Origin: Candidatus Poribacteria bacterium | Lineage (GTDB): Bacteria > Poribacteria > WGA-4E > PCPOR2b | DNA length: 55,705 bases | Assembly (NCBI GenBank): GCA_022826645.1 | Contig: JAJDUM010000086.1 | Coordinates: forward strand, 1 to 55,705 | Reading direction: 5' to 3' | Part shown: piece after piece, positions 1 to 7,537 of the stretch | How the letters are laid out: every line of letters starts with the position of its first letter | Position numbering within the stretch: the first letter of the stretch is position 1 | The notes under the pieces: generated by a model | The model's database searches: none | Seen by the model: only the letters and a program-made list of their open reading frames with translations | What the model was told of the DNA's origin: nothing | Translations under genes and position numbers: made by a program

Positions 1-64
1 AACTGCGCCGGTACAGAGTGTCCAATTAATTCTAAACTTTACTATAAATACTTACCACGCATCA

Positions 65-170
65 TGTCCCGCCCTGATAAACCGCGATTCAAAGCAACTG
101 GAGCGAAAGCTAAAAGCCTCCAATCTTAATCGCAAACCGCTCGGGTTTTAACACTAGTAGCTTGCGTTAA
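65..170. repeat. Dispersed ~100-200 bp repeat, partial copy
   Basis: This stretch aligns by eye with parts of 2707-2912 and 47339-47497. Shared pieces are a 'gattcaaa...ctggagcgaaag' core and a tail of the form 'caacactag.a.cttg.gtta'. It has no reading frame of note. It is most likely a decayed member of a dispersed intergenic repeat family. The first 270 bases of the window otherwise hold no gene that I can support. Confidence 0.5.
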
Positions 171-270
171 GATCACTGTTTTCGACGGTCATTAAGTGGC
201 TCGTTTTCACCATAGAAATGCGTTGACGGAAAATTCGGGAGGGTTTATAATAACACAACGCAAATTGCTA

Positions 271-1078
271 GGTTCTGTTGACATTTCATCGTAACCAGAT
301 AATCGTAGCAACAAAACTCAGAAATCCCATATACCGAACCGCTAACTTATCAAAACGCGCGGAAATACGTCGATACTGCTTGATTTTGTTGATGAAACAT
401 TCCACTATATGTCTCTGTTGGTACAGATCCACATCGTAATCACGTGAATCCCGGCGGTTGGCACGGGGCGGTATCACCGGCACCGCACCGGTGTCGGTTA
501 TCGACTCAATGAATGCCATCGAGTCATATGATGTGTCGGCTATCACATACTCACTGCTGTAACCGTCAATCAATGCTTCAGCACAAGTAATGTCGTGTCG
601 TTGACCGGCTGTCAACATAAAACGTAATGGGTGACCTAAGCTATCAACAGCGATGTGAATCTTGGTTGAAAAACCACCCCGGCTGCGTCCGAGTGCTTGT
701 GAGACTTGACCGCCACTTGTTTTCAAAGCACCTCCAGCACAGGGGTGCGCCCGAATGATAGTGGTGTCAATGATGAGCCACTCCATATCGGGGTCTTGGG
801 CAAAGTGTTGGTGCAACCGTTGAAAGATACCTTTATCGCACCATCTTGCCAATCGTTTATAGACGCTGTTCCAATTGCCATACTGTTTGGGTAACAGTCG
901 CCATTGACTGCCACTACGGGTTATCCAAAGCACCGCATCGATAAAGCGTTTTAAGTGAGTTGGGTCTCCGGTGTAGATGTCGGGACAGGTGTTAAGAAAT
1001 GCTACTATTTTTGACCATTGTGTATCGGATAAGGTAAGTGTGGACATACCCTTATTATACACAAATGTCAACACGCCC
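271..1078 (-). mobile_element. IS5-family insertion sequence, apparently complete
   Basis: The element is 808 bp and has imperfect 16-bp terminal inverted repeats: GGTTCTGTTGACATTT at the left and, read inward, GGGCGTGTTGACATTT at the right, matching at 13 of 16 positions. Both ends are flanked by TA (269-270 and 1079-1080), consistent with the 2-bp TA duplication of the IS427-like branch of the IS5 family. One transposase gene fills it on the minus strand. The same ends recur around a 370-bp element at 39690-40059, so this copy may mobilise that one. Confidence 0.85.
286..1047 (-). CDS. IS5-family DDE transposase
   Basis: This is the transposase of the surrounding insertion sequence. The protein is about 253 aa from the ATG at 1047; an in-frame TTG at 1074 lies inside the terminal repeat and is less likely. 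An N-terminal DUF4096-type DNA-binding part (SDTQWSKI, GSQWRLLPKQYG) is followed by a DDE catalytic core. Numbered from the longer frame, the acidic residues are D103 (WLIIDTT), D180 (VIADTSYDS) and E225 (RHIVECFINKIKQYRR). The 45-residue D-E distance and the Y...R signature after the Glu are typical of the family. The frame is uninterrupted, unlike many two-ORF IS427-type elements, so the protein may be active. Confidence 0.93.
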   Translation of the reverse strand: MSTLTLSDTQWSKIVAFLNTCPDIYTGDPTHLKRFIDAVLWITRSGSQWRLLPKQYGNWNSVYKRLARWCDKGIFQRLHQHFAQDPDMEWLIIDTTIIRAHPCAGGALKTSGGQVSQALGRSRGGFSTKIHIAVDSLGHPLRFMLTAGQRHDITCAEALIDGYSSEYVIADTSYDSMAFIESITDTGAVPVIPPRANRRDSRDYDVDLYQQRHIVECFINKIKQYRRISARFDKLAVRYMGFLSFVATIIWLR

Positions 1079-1193
1079 TACATAACTCGTAGGTCAAGTA
1101 ACTGTATTCAGCGACTAATAGAAGTGACTAACAAGGTTAGGAAGCTATGTTTGGATACCCAACGTTATAAAATCTTAGGACGTGCCATAACTA

Positions 1194-2678
1194 ATGGTAA
1201 ATTATCTTACAAAGTCAAAATACTTGAGTGGACTACAGTGTCTCAAACGTCTCTGGTATGAACAGAACCATCCGGAGAGAGCGACACCTACTTCCAGATC
1301 ACAACAACGAATTATTGATCAGGGCGGAGAGGTGGGGAGACTTGCTCGGGAGCGTTTTCCAGAGGGCAGACTAATTGATGCCAGAGATTCTGTGGAATCT
1401 GTAGAGCAAACCCAAGCAGCTATAAGCAGCGGCATTCCGTATATCTTTGAAGCCTCTTTTATTCTTAATGGTATTTGGGTACGATGTGACATTCTTGAGA
1501 AAGACTCAGATTCGTGGAAAATCATTGAAGTTAAGGCATCAAACAACATCAAAGAGAAAAACAAAGACAAATACAAAGAGGAGTATCTACATGACCTAGC
1601 TATCCAAAAATACGTTTTGACTGAAGTTGGGATCTCCATTTCTGGAACGCAATTAATGCATACAAATAAAAAGTGTGTCCATCCAGATCTCTCTAATTTG
1701 TTTGTTACTGAGGACGTAACAGATCGAGTTGATCAGTTGATGGACGATGTACCCAACAATATAGAAACATTCAAAGCGATACTTGACAGAGACGCTGAAC
1801 CAGAGGTTCTGATTGGGAGACACTGTAACAAGCCCCATACTTGCCCCTTTAAGGATCATTGTTGGAAGGACGTTCCTGAACACTCAATTTTCACTATTCC
1901 ACAACTTTATTGGAATAAAAAGACCGAGTTGATAGAAAGGGATATCCTTAGTATTCACGATGTTCCTGATGGTTTTCCATTGAGTGAGAATCAGCGCAAT
2001 TACGTCAACATGGCTCGCAACAATCAGCCGGAGATTGACAATGAGGCAATCAGACAAAAATTAGAAGAATTAAAATATCCAATCCACTTCTTTGACTTTG
2101 AAACCCTTAATCCTGCGATTCCGAGGTTTGAGGGGCTGAGTGCATACCAACAATTTCCATTCCAGTACAGTTGTCATATACTGCAATCCGATGGCTCGCT
2201 CACCCACCACGAATACCTACACACTTATGCAACCGATCCCAGATTGTCTCTGGTGGAATCTTTGCTTGACCATATGTCTGATGTCGGTTCGGTGGTTGTT
2301 TATCACGCTTCTTTTGAATGCCAGAGACTTAAAGACTTGGCGCAATTTTTCCCCGGACATTCTGAAGCACTTCAATCAATTATTTCTAGGCTTTGGGACC
2401 AGTTAGTGATATTCAGAAACCATTATAAGCATCCGGGGTTTCGTGGTTCTAATTCCCTCAAGTACGTTCTCCCTGTTTTGATGCCTTCTCTTTCCTACGA
2501 GGATTTGAAGATCCGGGAAGGTGATGATGCCCAAGCTGTCTGGAATGAGATGATTCAGACCACAAATGAAGAAGAAAAGAGCGATATGATTAACGATCTG
2601 AGAGCATATTGCGAGATGGATACACTTGCTACGGTTGAAATCCACAAAGCGTTGCTTCGACAGGTCGATGAACTGTGA
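1194..2678 (+). CDS. DUF2779 protein: Cas4-like nuclease plus DEDD-like exonuclease domain
   Basis: The 494-aa protein matches the DUF2779 architecture. The N-terminal third opens with SKYLSGLQCLKRLWYE, as in Cas4/AddB-like PD-(D/E)XK nucleases. D99 and the E112-V-K114 pair (KIIEVKAS) fit the metal-binding core, and C16 with C211, C217 and C223 (GRHCNKPHTCPFKDHCW) could bind an iron-sulfur cluster. The C-terminal part begins with FFDFETLNPAIP (D301, E303) and ends with CEMDTLATVEIHKAL, the spacing of an RNase H-like DEDD 3'-5' exonuclease. The substrate is unknown; such fusions occur in mobile and defence settings. It starts 115 bp beyond the IS5 element, transcribed away from it. The start follows no clear ribosome-binding site, so the exact N-terminus is moderately sure. 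Confidence 0.85.
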   Translation: MVNYLTKSKYLSGLQCLKRLWYEQNHPERATPTSRSQQRIIDQGGEVGRLARERFPEGRLIDARDSVESVEQTQAAISSGIPYIFEASFILNGIWVRCDILEKDSDSWKIIEVKASNNIKEKNKDKYKEEYLHDLAIQKYVLTEVGISISGTQLMHTNKKCVHPDLSNLFVTEDVTDRVDQLMDDVPNNIETFKAILDRDAEPEVLIGRHCNKPHTCPFKDHCWKDVPEHSIFTIPQLYWNKKTELIERDILSIHDVPDGFPLSENQRNYVNMARNNQPEIDNEAIRQKLEELKYPIHFFDFETLNPAIPRFEGLSAYQQFPFQYSCHILQSDGSLTHHEYLHTYATDPRLSLVESLLDHMSDVGSVVVYHASFECQRLKDLAQFFPGHSEALQSIISRLWDQLVIFRNHYKHPGFRGSNSLKYVLPVLMPSLSYEDLKIREGDDAQAVWNEMIQTTNEEEKSDMINDLRAYCEMDTLATVEIHKALLRQVDEL

Positions 2679-2706
2679 TTAATCCCCTACTAGGCGGCTG
2701 TGCTAT

Positions 2707-2912
2707 ACATATTGCGCTCCTCCCCGATAAATCCCCCGATAGGATCGGGGCAGGCCCGATACATCGGGACAGGCGGGATTCAAAGCTGGAGCGCGGATGT
2801 TGGACGTATCGCGGCTCTATAGACATATCGCTCCGCTGGAGCGAAAAACTGAACCAATCAACGATACCGACCCATCAATGGATTTTTAACGACTCGCAAC
2901 TTAGGCTATTTA
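2707..2912. repeat. Dispersed repeat, long copy
   Basis: The segment carries 'attgcgctcctccccgat', 'ctatagacatatcgctccgc' and a 'tggagcgaaa' motif, all found again in order at 47339-47497, with tail similarity to 65-170. It contains an internal REP-like hairpin, 'cccgat...atcgggacaggc'. The few bases after it hold a run of 'aatgaacc/aatgaact' units that recurs near 54690. No coding potential was seen. Confidence 0.7.
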
Positions 2913-2962
2913 TGAGTACCCCTTAATTAATGAACCAATGAACTAATGAACCAACATTTGTT

Positions 2963-4231
2963 ATGTTGACTTATTCTCTCGTTAGCACCCTAACTGCCGG
3001 AGATCGAAGTGCGGTAAGGAAGGGGATGCGTCGCCTCGCCGAAGTTGCCCATAAACACGAGATTCCTGTTACATGGGGAGTTGGGGCGACATCTGCACGA
3101 TCTTTCGCTCCAGATTTAACCGAATGGCACACATCCCACGGCGACGAACTCGCGCTGATGGTTAATATCGCGCCGATTTGGGGATCGGAAGCGGACTCCG
3201 ACGACCTGAACCGGTCGGCAGAGCATATCGTGACAATGCGTGAAAAGCTGCCCGGTTATATCTCGTCCGAAAGAGAGAGGGTTCGAAAGGCAATTGAATG
3301 GGCGGACCCAACTGTTGCAGGAGGTGTGAAAAAGAATCACGTTCTACTTTACGCTTTAGCAGAGGTGGGCTTTACTGGACTGTGGGGGTACGATTGGGAA
3401 AATAAGGCGGATGACGGTTGTCCGTTTGGTTGCTTCTTTCCGTCGGCAGACAAGCACAATTTTTGCGGTACTTCCACAAGCCAAATTGTTGGTCTTCCCC
3501 AGACCGCGATTCTTCCTGCCCAAACAACCCGTAAATCCGACGAGACGGAAAGCGCCGATCTTCAGTCCCAAGTCTCAAACGGGGCAATGCAGCAGGGGTT
3601 CGATTGTTATGCAGCAAACGCGGAGTGGAATCAGTTGTTGGCTTATATCCAGCGAATTGATCCTGTAGAGGTTGCATCGCTGACACAGGAGCAACTCGAT
3701 CAGTTGGACGCATACTTGGCGTACGTACGCCAGGCACCGGAGACACAGATCCTATCGCTGCCCGACCTTGTTGGTGCCTGCCAAGAGGCCGGTGAGCAGA
3801 CGCAGCCAACTTTTCTGCTTGATAGTCCCAAATTAGAAAGTGAGGCGGAAGCGTCAACCGATTCGAGGAAATCAATCTTCTCCTATTACGATACCGAGTG
3901 TCAGTTGGTTTTTGAAGAAGGCAAGATAGAACCAATTCAGGTAACAAACTACATCTCGCCGCCAGTTAGTTCACGCAACGGTGCAGAGGTGAACATACCA
4001 CAAATTGAGCAGTTTCGTCCCTCTCGTTCGCGCAGCCGGTTGCGGATGCAGTTCACGATTGAATCCACAAAAGCGATGCCGTATGGATTGGCTGTCTGGG
4101 GAAATCACGCTGGACTCACGTTGGCTTCCTCAAATGCACAGGATGTCACGTGGTTAGGTGATCGGTTGCTATTTGTGCGGGTCAATCTACAGGTAGGAAA
4201 AAACGAAATCGAGATTGTCTTAACGATCTAA
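2963..4231 (+). CDS. Hypothetical protein, possibly polysaccharide-deacetylase-like
   Basis: The 422-aa protein has no confidently recognised domain. The first half resembles a NodB/glycoside-hydrolase-like barrel: early 'HEIPVTWGVGATS' and 'HGDELAL' lie where deacetylases have 'PvTwFv' and 'HGHEIA' segments. A central WGYDWENKADDGCPFGCFF segment is rich in aromatics and cysteine. The last ~100 residues look like a separate beta-rich domain. No signal peptide is visible. It is followed after 23 bases by a SnoaL-like gene, so the pair may be co-transcribed. The deacetylase-like reading is inference; the catalytic Asp-His-His set is not complete. Confidence 0.6.
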   Translation: MLTYSLVSTLTAGDRSAVRKGMRRLAEVAHKHEIPVTWGVGATSARSFAPDLTEWHTSHGDELALMVNIAPIWGSEADSDDLNRSAEHIVTMREKLPGYISSERERVRKAIEWADPTVAGGVKKNHVLLYALAEVGFTGLWGYDWENKADDGCPFGCFFPSADKHNFCGTSTSQIVGLPQTAILPAQTTRKSDETESADLQSQVSNGAMQQGFDCYAANAEWNQLLAYIQRIDPVEVASLTQEQLDQLDAYLAYVRQAPETQILSLPDLVGACQEAGEQTQPTFLLDSPKLESEAEASTDSRKSIFSYYDTECQLVFEEGKIEPIQVTNYISPPVSSRNGAEVNIPQIEQFRPSRSRSRLRMQFTIESTKAMPYGLAVWGNHAGLTLASSNAQDVTWLGDRLLFVRVNLQVGKNEIEIVLTI

Positions 4232-4254
4232 TCAAACGTTTGAGAAAAACAGTT

Positions 4255-4635
4255 ATGGACGCCTGCCAAACGGTTAAAACCTACTTTGACGCACTCATCG
4301 CAGGAGACACAGATCGGCTTGCCGATATGATGTCTTTGGCGGACCATTATGTAAAAATTGGCACGGAGCCGGAGGAGCATATCGAAGGCGGCGAAAACGC
4401 AAGAGATTACTACCAGCACATCGTCGCAAACGCAGCTGATGTTGCAATTGAGTACGAACACCTTGACACTCAGGAACGGGGCGATGTGGCGTGGTTCTAC
4501 ACACGACAGATATGGCGGCTCAAGTGGCTCGGCAACCCCGAAGAATTGGCAGTACGTTTGACGGGCGTACTCGAAAAAGAGGGTGAGACATGGAAGTTTG
4601 TTCAAATTCACGCTTCGGTCGGCGTTCCTGCATAG
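4255..4635 (+). CDS. SnoaL/NTF2-like protein
   Basis: This is a small 126-aa alpha+beta protein of the NTF2-like superfamily, SnoaL_3/DUF4440 type. The pattern is typical: an N-terminal helix with 'VKTYFDALIAGDTDRLADM', a mid-protein ADVAIEYEHLD strand, WFYTRQI, and a C-terminal LEKEGETWKFVQIHASVG strand pair. Members of this family are cone-shaped ligand-binding proteins or small enzymes; the substrate cannot be inferred. I chose the ATG at 4255; an in-frame TTG at 4240 would add five residues. The preceding deacetylase-like gene ends 23 bases upstream, which suggests one transcript. Confidence 0.75.
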   Translation: MDACQTVKTYFDALIAGDTDRLADMMSLADHYVKIGTEPEEHIEGGENARDYYQHIVANAADVAIEYEHLDTQERGDVAWFYTRQIWRLKWLGNPEELAVRLTGVLEKEGETWKFVQIHASVGVPA

Positions 4636-4967
4636 CGATAAGTGAAGAATGGTTGGCTTATGTAAACAGAAAGTGTAAAGCGCAACAAACGTGAAAACCA
4701 ATAATTTGTACTGCCATCAGAAATTTGGGTCACCATCTAAACCAAGATTGTGATACAATGTCAATCCAATTGAAAGGAGCTATCCGAAACATCGAGTGAG
4801 ATAACTGCAACGTTACCTAAGTTCTCGCGATTCTCGGCGTTTCTCGATTCTTGGCTTTTGTTTTATTATAGGAAATATGTAGATATTAACTAAATTAGCA
4901 CTAAAAAAGGGGGTGTTATTCAGTTAGAGGCTTCTAATTAAGCAACGCCTAATTAGAAGGCTTCCTA
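4636..4967. other. Intergenic stretch with hairpin
   Basis: No gene is visible in these 332 bases. A promoter-like 'ttgtgatacaatg' and an 'aaaggagct' ribosome-binding-like piece at about 4748-4781 lead only to an immediate stop and may be remnants. At 4928-4962 a 13-bp imperfect inverted repeat (aggcttctaatta ... taattagaaggct) forms a stem-loop just beyond the end of the minus-strand toxin-like gene. It lacks an adjacent T-run, so it is a weak terminator candidate. A six-T stretch on the minus strand lies about 20 bases further on. Confidence 0.5.
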
Positions 4968-5402
4968 CTATGTACCTCTCTTTGATGAAGGACAAACCTC
5001 ATGCTTAGGATCCCACCAAAGCAACCAAAACTCATTGCCAATCCGATGCGCCCAAATTCTCTTCTTGCCATTAAAATGAAACGAAGCTAAAGATTCCAAC
5101 TGATCACGCCCTAACTGCCTTAGCCTCTCCTGCGCCCGTGGTATCATCCTACTTACAGATACCATGTGATGTTGCTTACGGTTCATACTATCCCAAGTCA
5201 TAGTCTCAAAGTGCCGCATCTTCTCCCACACATCCTTCAAAAACTCCGAACACTGTAACTTATCCCAACTCCACGGGCCATCACAGTCAACATTAGCCAT
5301 CTTCCATACAAGTGTCTTTTTTTTATTAACCAACCCAGATCCAATCTTAGGCCTTTTCTGACTAGCCGGATTATCCTTTTGTTTAGACTTCTTAGCCGCC
5401 AT
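4968..5402 (-). CDS. Putative toxin-like protein of the Panacea operon
   Basis: The 144-aa protein is encoded last in a three-gene operon. Its start overlaps the end of the Panacea gene by 11 bases, and the ribosome-binding site 'ggaggagg' lies inside that gene. The first ~30 residues are basic and disordered-looking (AAKKSKQKDN...KRPK). The conserved part runs from 'WEKMRHFETMTWDSM' through 'SRMIPRAQERLRQLG' to 'IWAHRIGNEFWLLWWDPKHE'. This beta-rich ending (R-I-W-x-x-R ... L-W-W-D-P-x-H) recalls small toxins with a RelE-like shape. I know no characterised member, so toxicity is inferred from position next to a Panacea antitoxin. It could instead be a second regulator. Confidence 0.65.
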   Translation of the reverse strand: MAAKKSKQKDNPASQKRPKIGSGLVNKKKTLVWKMANVDCDGPWSWDKLQCSEFLKDVWEKMRHFETMTWDSMNRKQHHMVSVSRMIPRAQERLRQLGRDQLESLASFHFNGKKRIWAHRIGNEFWLLWWDPKHEVCPSSKRGT

Positions 5403-6039
5403 CCTCAGAATCCTCCTCCGGTATAGACGAATAATACTCTGCTATTGAATCCCAAGATATAACCCTATTCCCACGTTCTAAACCAAGTAGACCCTTCCTA
5501 GCCTCCAGCCATGGGTCTTCCAAATGAGTAAGCTCTATTAACCATTGAGCAGATTTATCACCATAATAATCAAGCACAGCATCAACCGTCTCACACTGCT
5601 CTTGATTCAACAAACGAGAATTACCAAGAGGCATTGATGATATGTCAAACATCCCACGATGAAAATCAAACAAAGTCCTTACTACCGGACCATTCGCCCA
5701 CGCCTCAATCGGCTCCTTAAACAATGGTTTTTCATCCCAGACCAACGACCAAGCCTGACTATAATACACCAACTTTTGAAGTTTCATGGTACTCATTGAT
5801 CCCTTTTTCTCCAGAATATACGCAGCTACATCAAAGACACAAACACTCGGTATTTCAACAGATTTCACCTTCTTCCAATCCTTAACAGATGCCCAATCCT
5901 CTCTCCTAAACTCCAAGAAATGAACAAATTCCTCTACATCCAGATTAGCAGTATTTCTCGGCTTATCCCGCCATTCCATTTCAACCGAATAAGGTGTTTC
6001 AATTTCTAAACGACTACTTATATCATCCCATTTTTTCAC
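5392..6039 (-). CDS. Panacea-domain (DUF4065, SocA-like) antitoxin
   Basis: The 215-aa protein carries a Panacea/DUF4065 domain from about residue 73: 'VFDVAAYILEKKGSMSTMKL', 'QKLVYYSQAWSLVWDEKPLF', 'EAWANGPVVRTLFDFH', then a helical tail with YGDKSAQWLIELTHLEDPW. Panacea proteins are known antitoxins or adaptors: SocA delivers SocB to ClpXP, and PanA-type antitoxins neutralise varied toxins. The first ~70 residues are an extra N-terminal segment of unknown role. The start is GTG at 6039, behind 'aaggaggag', overlapping the upstream gene's stop (GTGA). Overlaps on both sides imply translational coupling of three products. Confidence 0.85.
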   Translation of the reverse strand: MKKWDDISSRLEIETPYSVEMEWRDKPRNTANLDVEEFVHFLEFRREDWASVKDWKKVKSVEIPSVCVFDVAAYILEKKGSMSTMKLQKLVYYSQAWSLVWDEKPLFKEPIEAWANGPVVRTLFDFHRGMFDISSMPLGNSRLLNQEQCETVDAVLDYYGDKSAQWLIELTHLEDPWLEARKGLLGLERGNRVISWDSIAEYYSSIPEEDSEDGG

Positions 6040-6692
6040 TTTTCTCCTCCTTCCAACTCCAAACTATAAATTTCTCGAATAAACTTCAACGCCTCATTCT
6101 TCAATACAACTAAAGAGTTCTCCGCAATACTCGATTTAAGTTCAGACAGACTCTCAAGAGAAGAATAAAAATTAAACTTAAAAGTAACTTTACTGCCCTC
6201 TATCAAAATAACAAAAAAGCAAGTTCTCTCATACCATACCAACTGACGAGTATATTGCTCAAGAGGTGACTTAGCACCCCAACTTTGAATGTCTACTAAA
6301 TCACTAGGACGCATAGTCTCCATTAAATTCTCATCAACACTATCCTCAACAAAGGAAAAACTAACATTATATCCAAGGACAGGAGTATGTGGCAGATAAT
6401 CAGCAAGCTGGATAACCATTTCCTGTATACGGTCAAAGATTTCATCTTCCATTTTAACCGGACTAAAATTCAAACTACTACCGTCCAATAACACTCTAAC
6501 TTCCTCCGACGACACTCGTGGAGAAACATATTCCACATCAAAATTGCTCTTGGGCCTTTCTGTCCCTACCTCCACACTTAACTCCTCAAAGTCAGAAGAA
6601 AAAAGGTATCTACTTATCCACTCAGGAGTAAATACATGCCTATTCCAACCACCTAAGATAGACAACACATCAAAGGAATCATCAAATCTCAT
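6036..6692 (-). CDS. Unknown first gene of the Panacea operon
   Basis: I do not recognise this 218-aa protein. The ATG at 6692 is preferred because 'gggag' lies nine bases before it; an ATG at 6701 abuts the same site. The sequence is acidic and alternates strands and helices, with 'GYNVSFSFVEDSVDENLMET' in the middle, 'ERTCFFVILIEGSKVTFKF' as a beta-hairpin-like piece, and a helical C-terminus (NEALKFIREIYSLE). It has no signal peptide or membrane segment. The GTGA overlap with the Panacea gene ties it to the toxin-antitoxin module, where a third component could be a chaperone, sensor or second antitoxin. Similarity to TIGR04255-type proteins was considered but cannot be shown. Confidence 0.6.
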   Translation of the reverse strand: MRFDDSFDVLSILGGWNRHVFTPEWISRYLFSSDFEELSVEVGTERPKSNFDVEYVSPRVSSEEVRVLLDGSSLNFSPVKMEDEIFDRIQEMVIQLADYLPHTPVLGYNVSFSFVEDSVDENLMETMRPSDLVDIQSWGAKSPLEQYTRQLVWYERTCFFVILIEGSKVTFKFNFYSSLESLSELKSSIAENSLVVLKNEALKFIREIYSLELEGGEK

Positions 6693-6777
6693 AATCAACA
6701 TCTCCCTATAGTATCAAATCTAATCTATCTTTTTGCCATAACTATGGTAGTTTATAGAATTAATGAGACACTCCAAA

Positions 6778-6806
6778 CCGGTGCGGTTACAAACCGCACC
6801 TACCGG
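6778..6806. repeat. REP-like palindrome, ccggtgcgg type
   Basis: This 29-base unit has arms 'ggtgcggtt' and 'aaccgcacc' around 'aca' plus a 'taccgg' tail. The reverse complement of the whole unit occurs without a mismatch at 42961-42989. It lies directly downstream of the truncated IS3 OrfA remnant. Confidence 0.85.
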
Positions 6807-6820
6807 GCGGGTGAAACTGT

Positions 6821-6907
6821 TTATTTATTTTTAAAATTCACCATAATAGCTTCAAGGGCAACAGTAAACTTGAATTTCGCTGTATGACGAATCCGTTGGG
6901 TTGACAT
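6821..6907 (-). pseudogene. IS3-family OrfA remnant (N-terminal 28 codons)
   Basis: Read on the minus strand, an ATG at 6907 follows 'tggagg' by six bases and encodes MSTQRIRHTAKFKFTVALEA before a stop after 28 codons. 'R.R.TAKFK..VALEAI' is the opening helix-turn-helix signature of IS3/IS911-type OrfA transposases (usual form R.YTAEFK..VALEA). The rest of OrfA and all of OrfB are missing; the REP palindrome at 6778-6806 sits where the gene breaks off. This is a deletion relic, not a functional gene. Confidence 0.7.
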
Positions 6908-7132
6908 GTTCAATCCTCCATTTATACGGGGCAGTTAGACCATATTTCTTACTTAACTCCTGGCCCGAATATTGGGGACCATTATAGTACTAGATTATAT
7001 CATCTCTAGATGGTTGTGTCGATCAATTCTGTTGTATTTTGCTGATCTGTGGGTGTCTGATAGGTCTGAACGTGGTGAGTAGATGGTAGTGGGAGGATCA
7101 CTTATCCTCATAGAGTGATTGGGATGTAAAAA

Positions 7133-7165
7133 GCCCCGTGGAATGTGTTCCGTGGGGCTTTTTTT
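7133..7165 (+). terminator. Strong rho-independent terminator, orphan
   Basis: A perfect 11-bp GC-rich stem (gccccgtggaa/ttccgtggggc) with a tgtg loop is followed by seven T. Five A precede it, so it could work on both strands. No coding gene ends just upstream on either strand, which raises the possibility of a short non-coding transcript from about 6960-7165. Confidence 0.85.
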
Positions 7166-7211
7166 GGAATGGCATTTCTGTAATCTTTGTGCTATACTGT
7201 ATTGTATTGTA

Positions 7212-7242
7212 TCTCTATGAGGTATAACGGACCTCATAGAGA
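7212..7242. promoter_or_regulatory. Palindromic operator-like site
   Basis: Two perfect 11-base arms, tctctatgagg and cctcatagaga, surround a nine-base loop 45 bases before the small gene at 7288. The sequence just upstream contains 'tatact' and repeated 'attgt'. No T-run follows, so an operator or leader hairpin is more likely than a terminator. A related 'cctcatagag' occurs at about 7106-7115. Confidence 0.5.
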
Positions 7243-7287
7243 CTTGTAAGAAAAACTCACTTATCGTCTAATTTGAGGAGAGTTCTA

Positions 7288-7482
7288 ATGATAGAAAATC
7301 GGTCAGGTGTAACTGTGTCTACTTCGGAGGAGACTCGTTTTTTTTCGTCTCCGGCTGAGTATCACCAGTACCTTAAAGATAATCCTACCATTTTCATTGA
7401 GGGCTTTGCGATTTCCTTTGATGGGAACCTTACTGATGAGGAACGTTGTAGTTACTCTGTTCCTTCAGTCGAATCTGTGTGA
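7288..7482 (+). CDS. Small hypothetical protein, 64 aa
   Basis: An ATG at 7288 lies seven bases after 'gaggagag', a good ribosome-binding site; the in-frame TTG at 7273 overlaps that site and is rejected. The product begins MIENRSGVTVSTSEETRFFS, is acidic and soluble, and contains 'SPAEYHQYLKDNPTIFIEGF'. No domain is recognised. The gene is framed by a palindrome upstream and a clear terminator downstream, so it is a monocistronic unit. Its place between the Panacea operon and the restriction-modification genes suggests accessory DNA, but no function can be assigned. Confidence 0.6.
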   Translation: MIENRSGVTVSTSEETRFFSSPAEYHQYLKDNPTIFIEGFAISFDGNLTDEERCSYSVPSVESV

Positions 7483-7491
7483 ATCTTTCTT

Positions 7492-7537
7492 AGGTTGTTA
7501 TTATTGCATCATTTTCGGATAATAGCAACCTTTTTTT
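7492..7537 (+). terminator. Rho-independent terminator of the 64-aa gene
   Basis: Stem arms aggttgttattat (7492-7504) and ataatagcaacct (7519-7531) pair with one G-U and are followed by seven T. It begins nine bases after the stop codon of the small gene. Confidence 0.8.
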
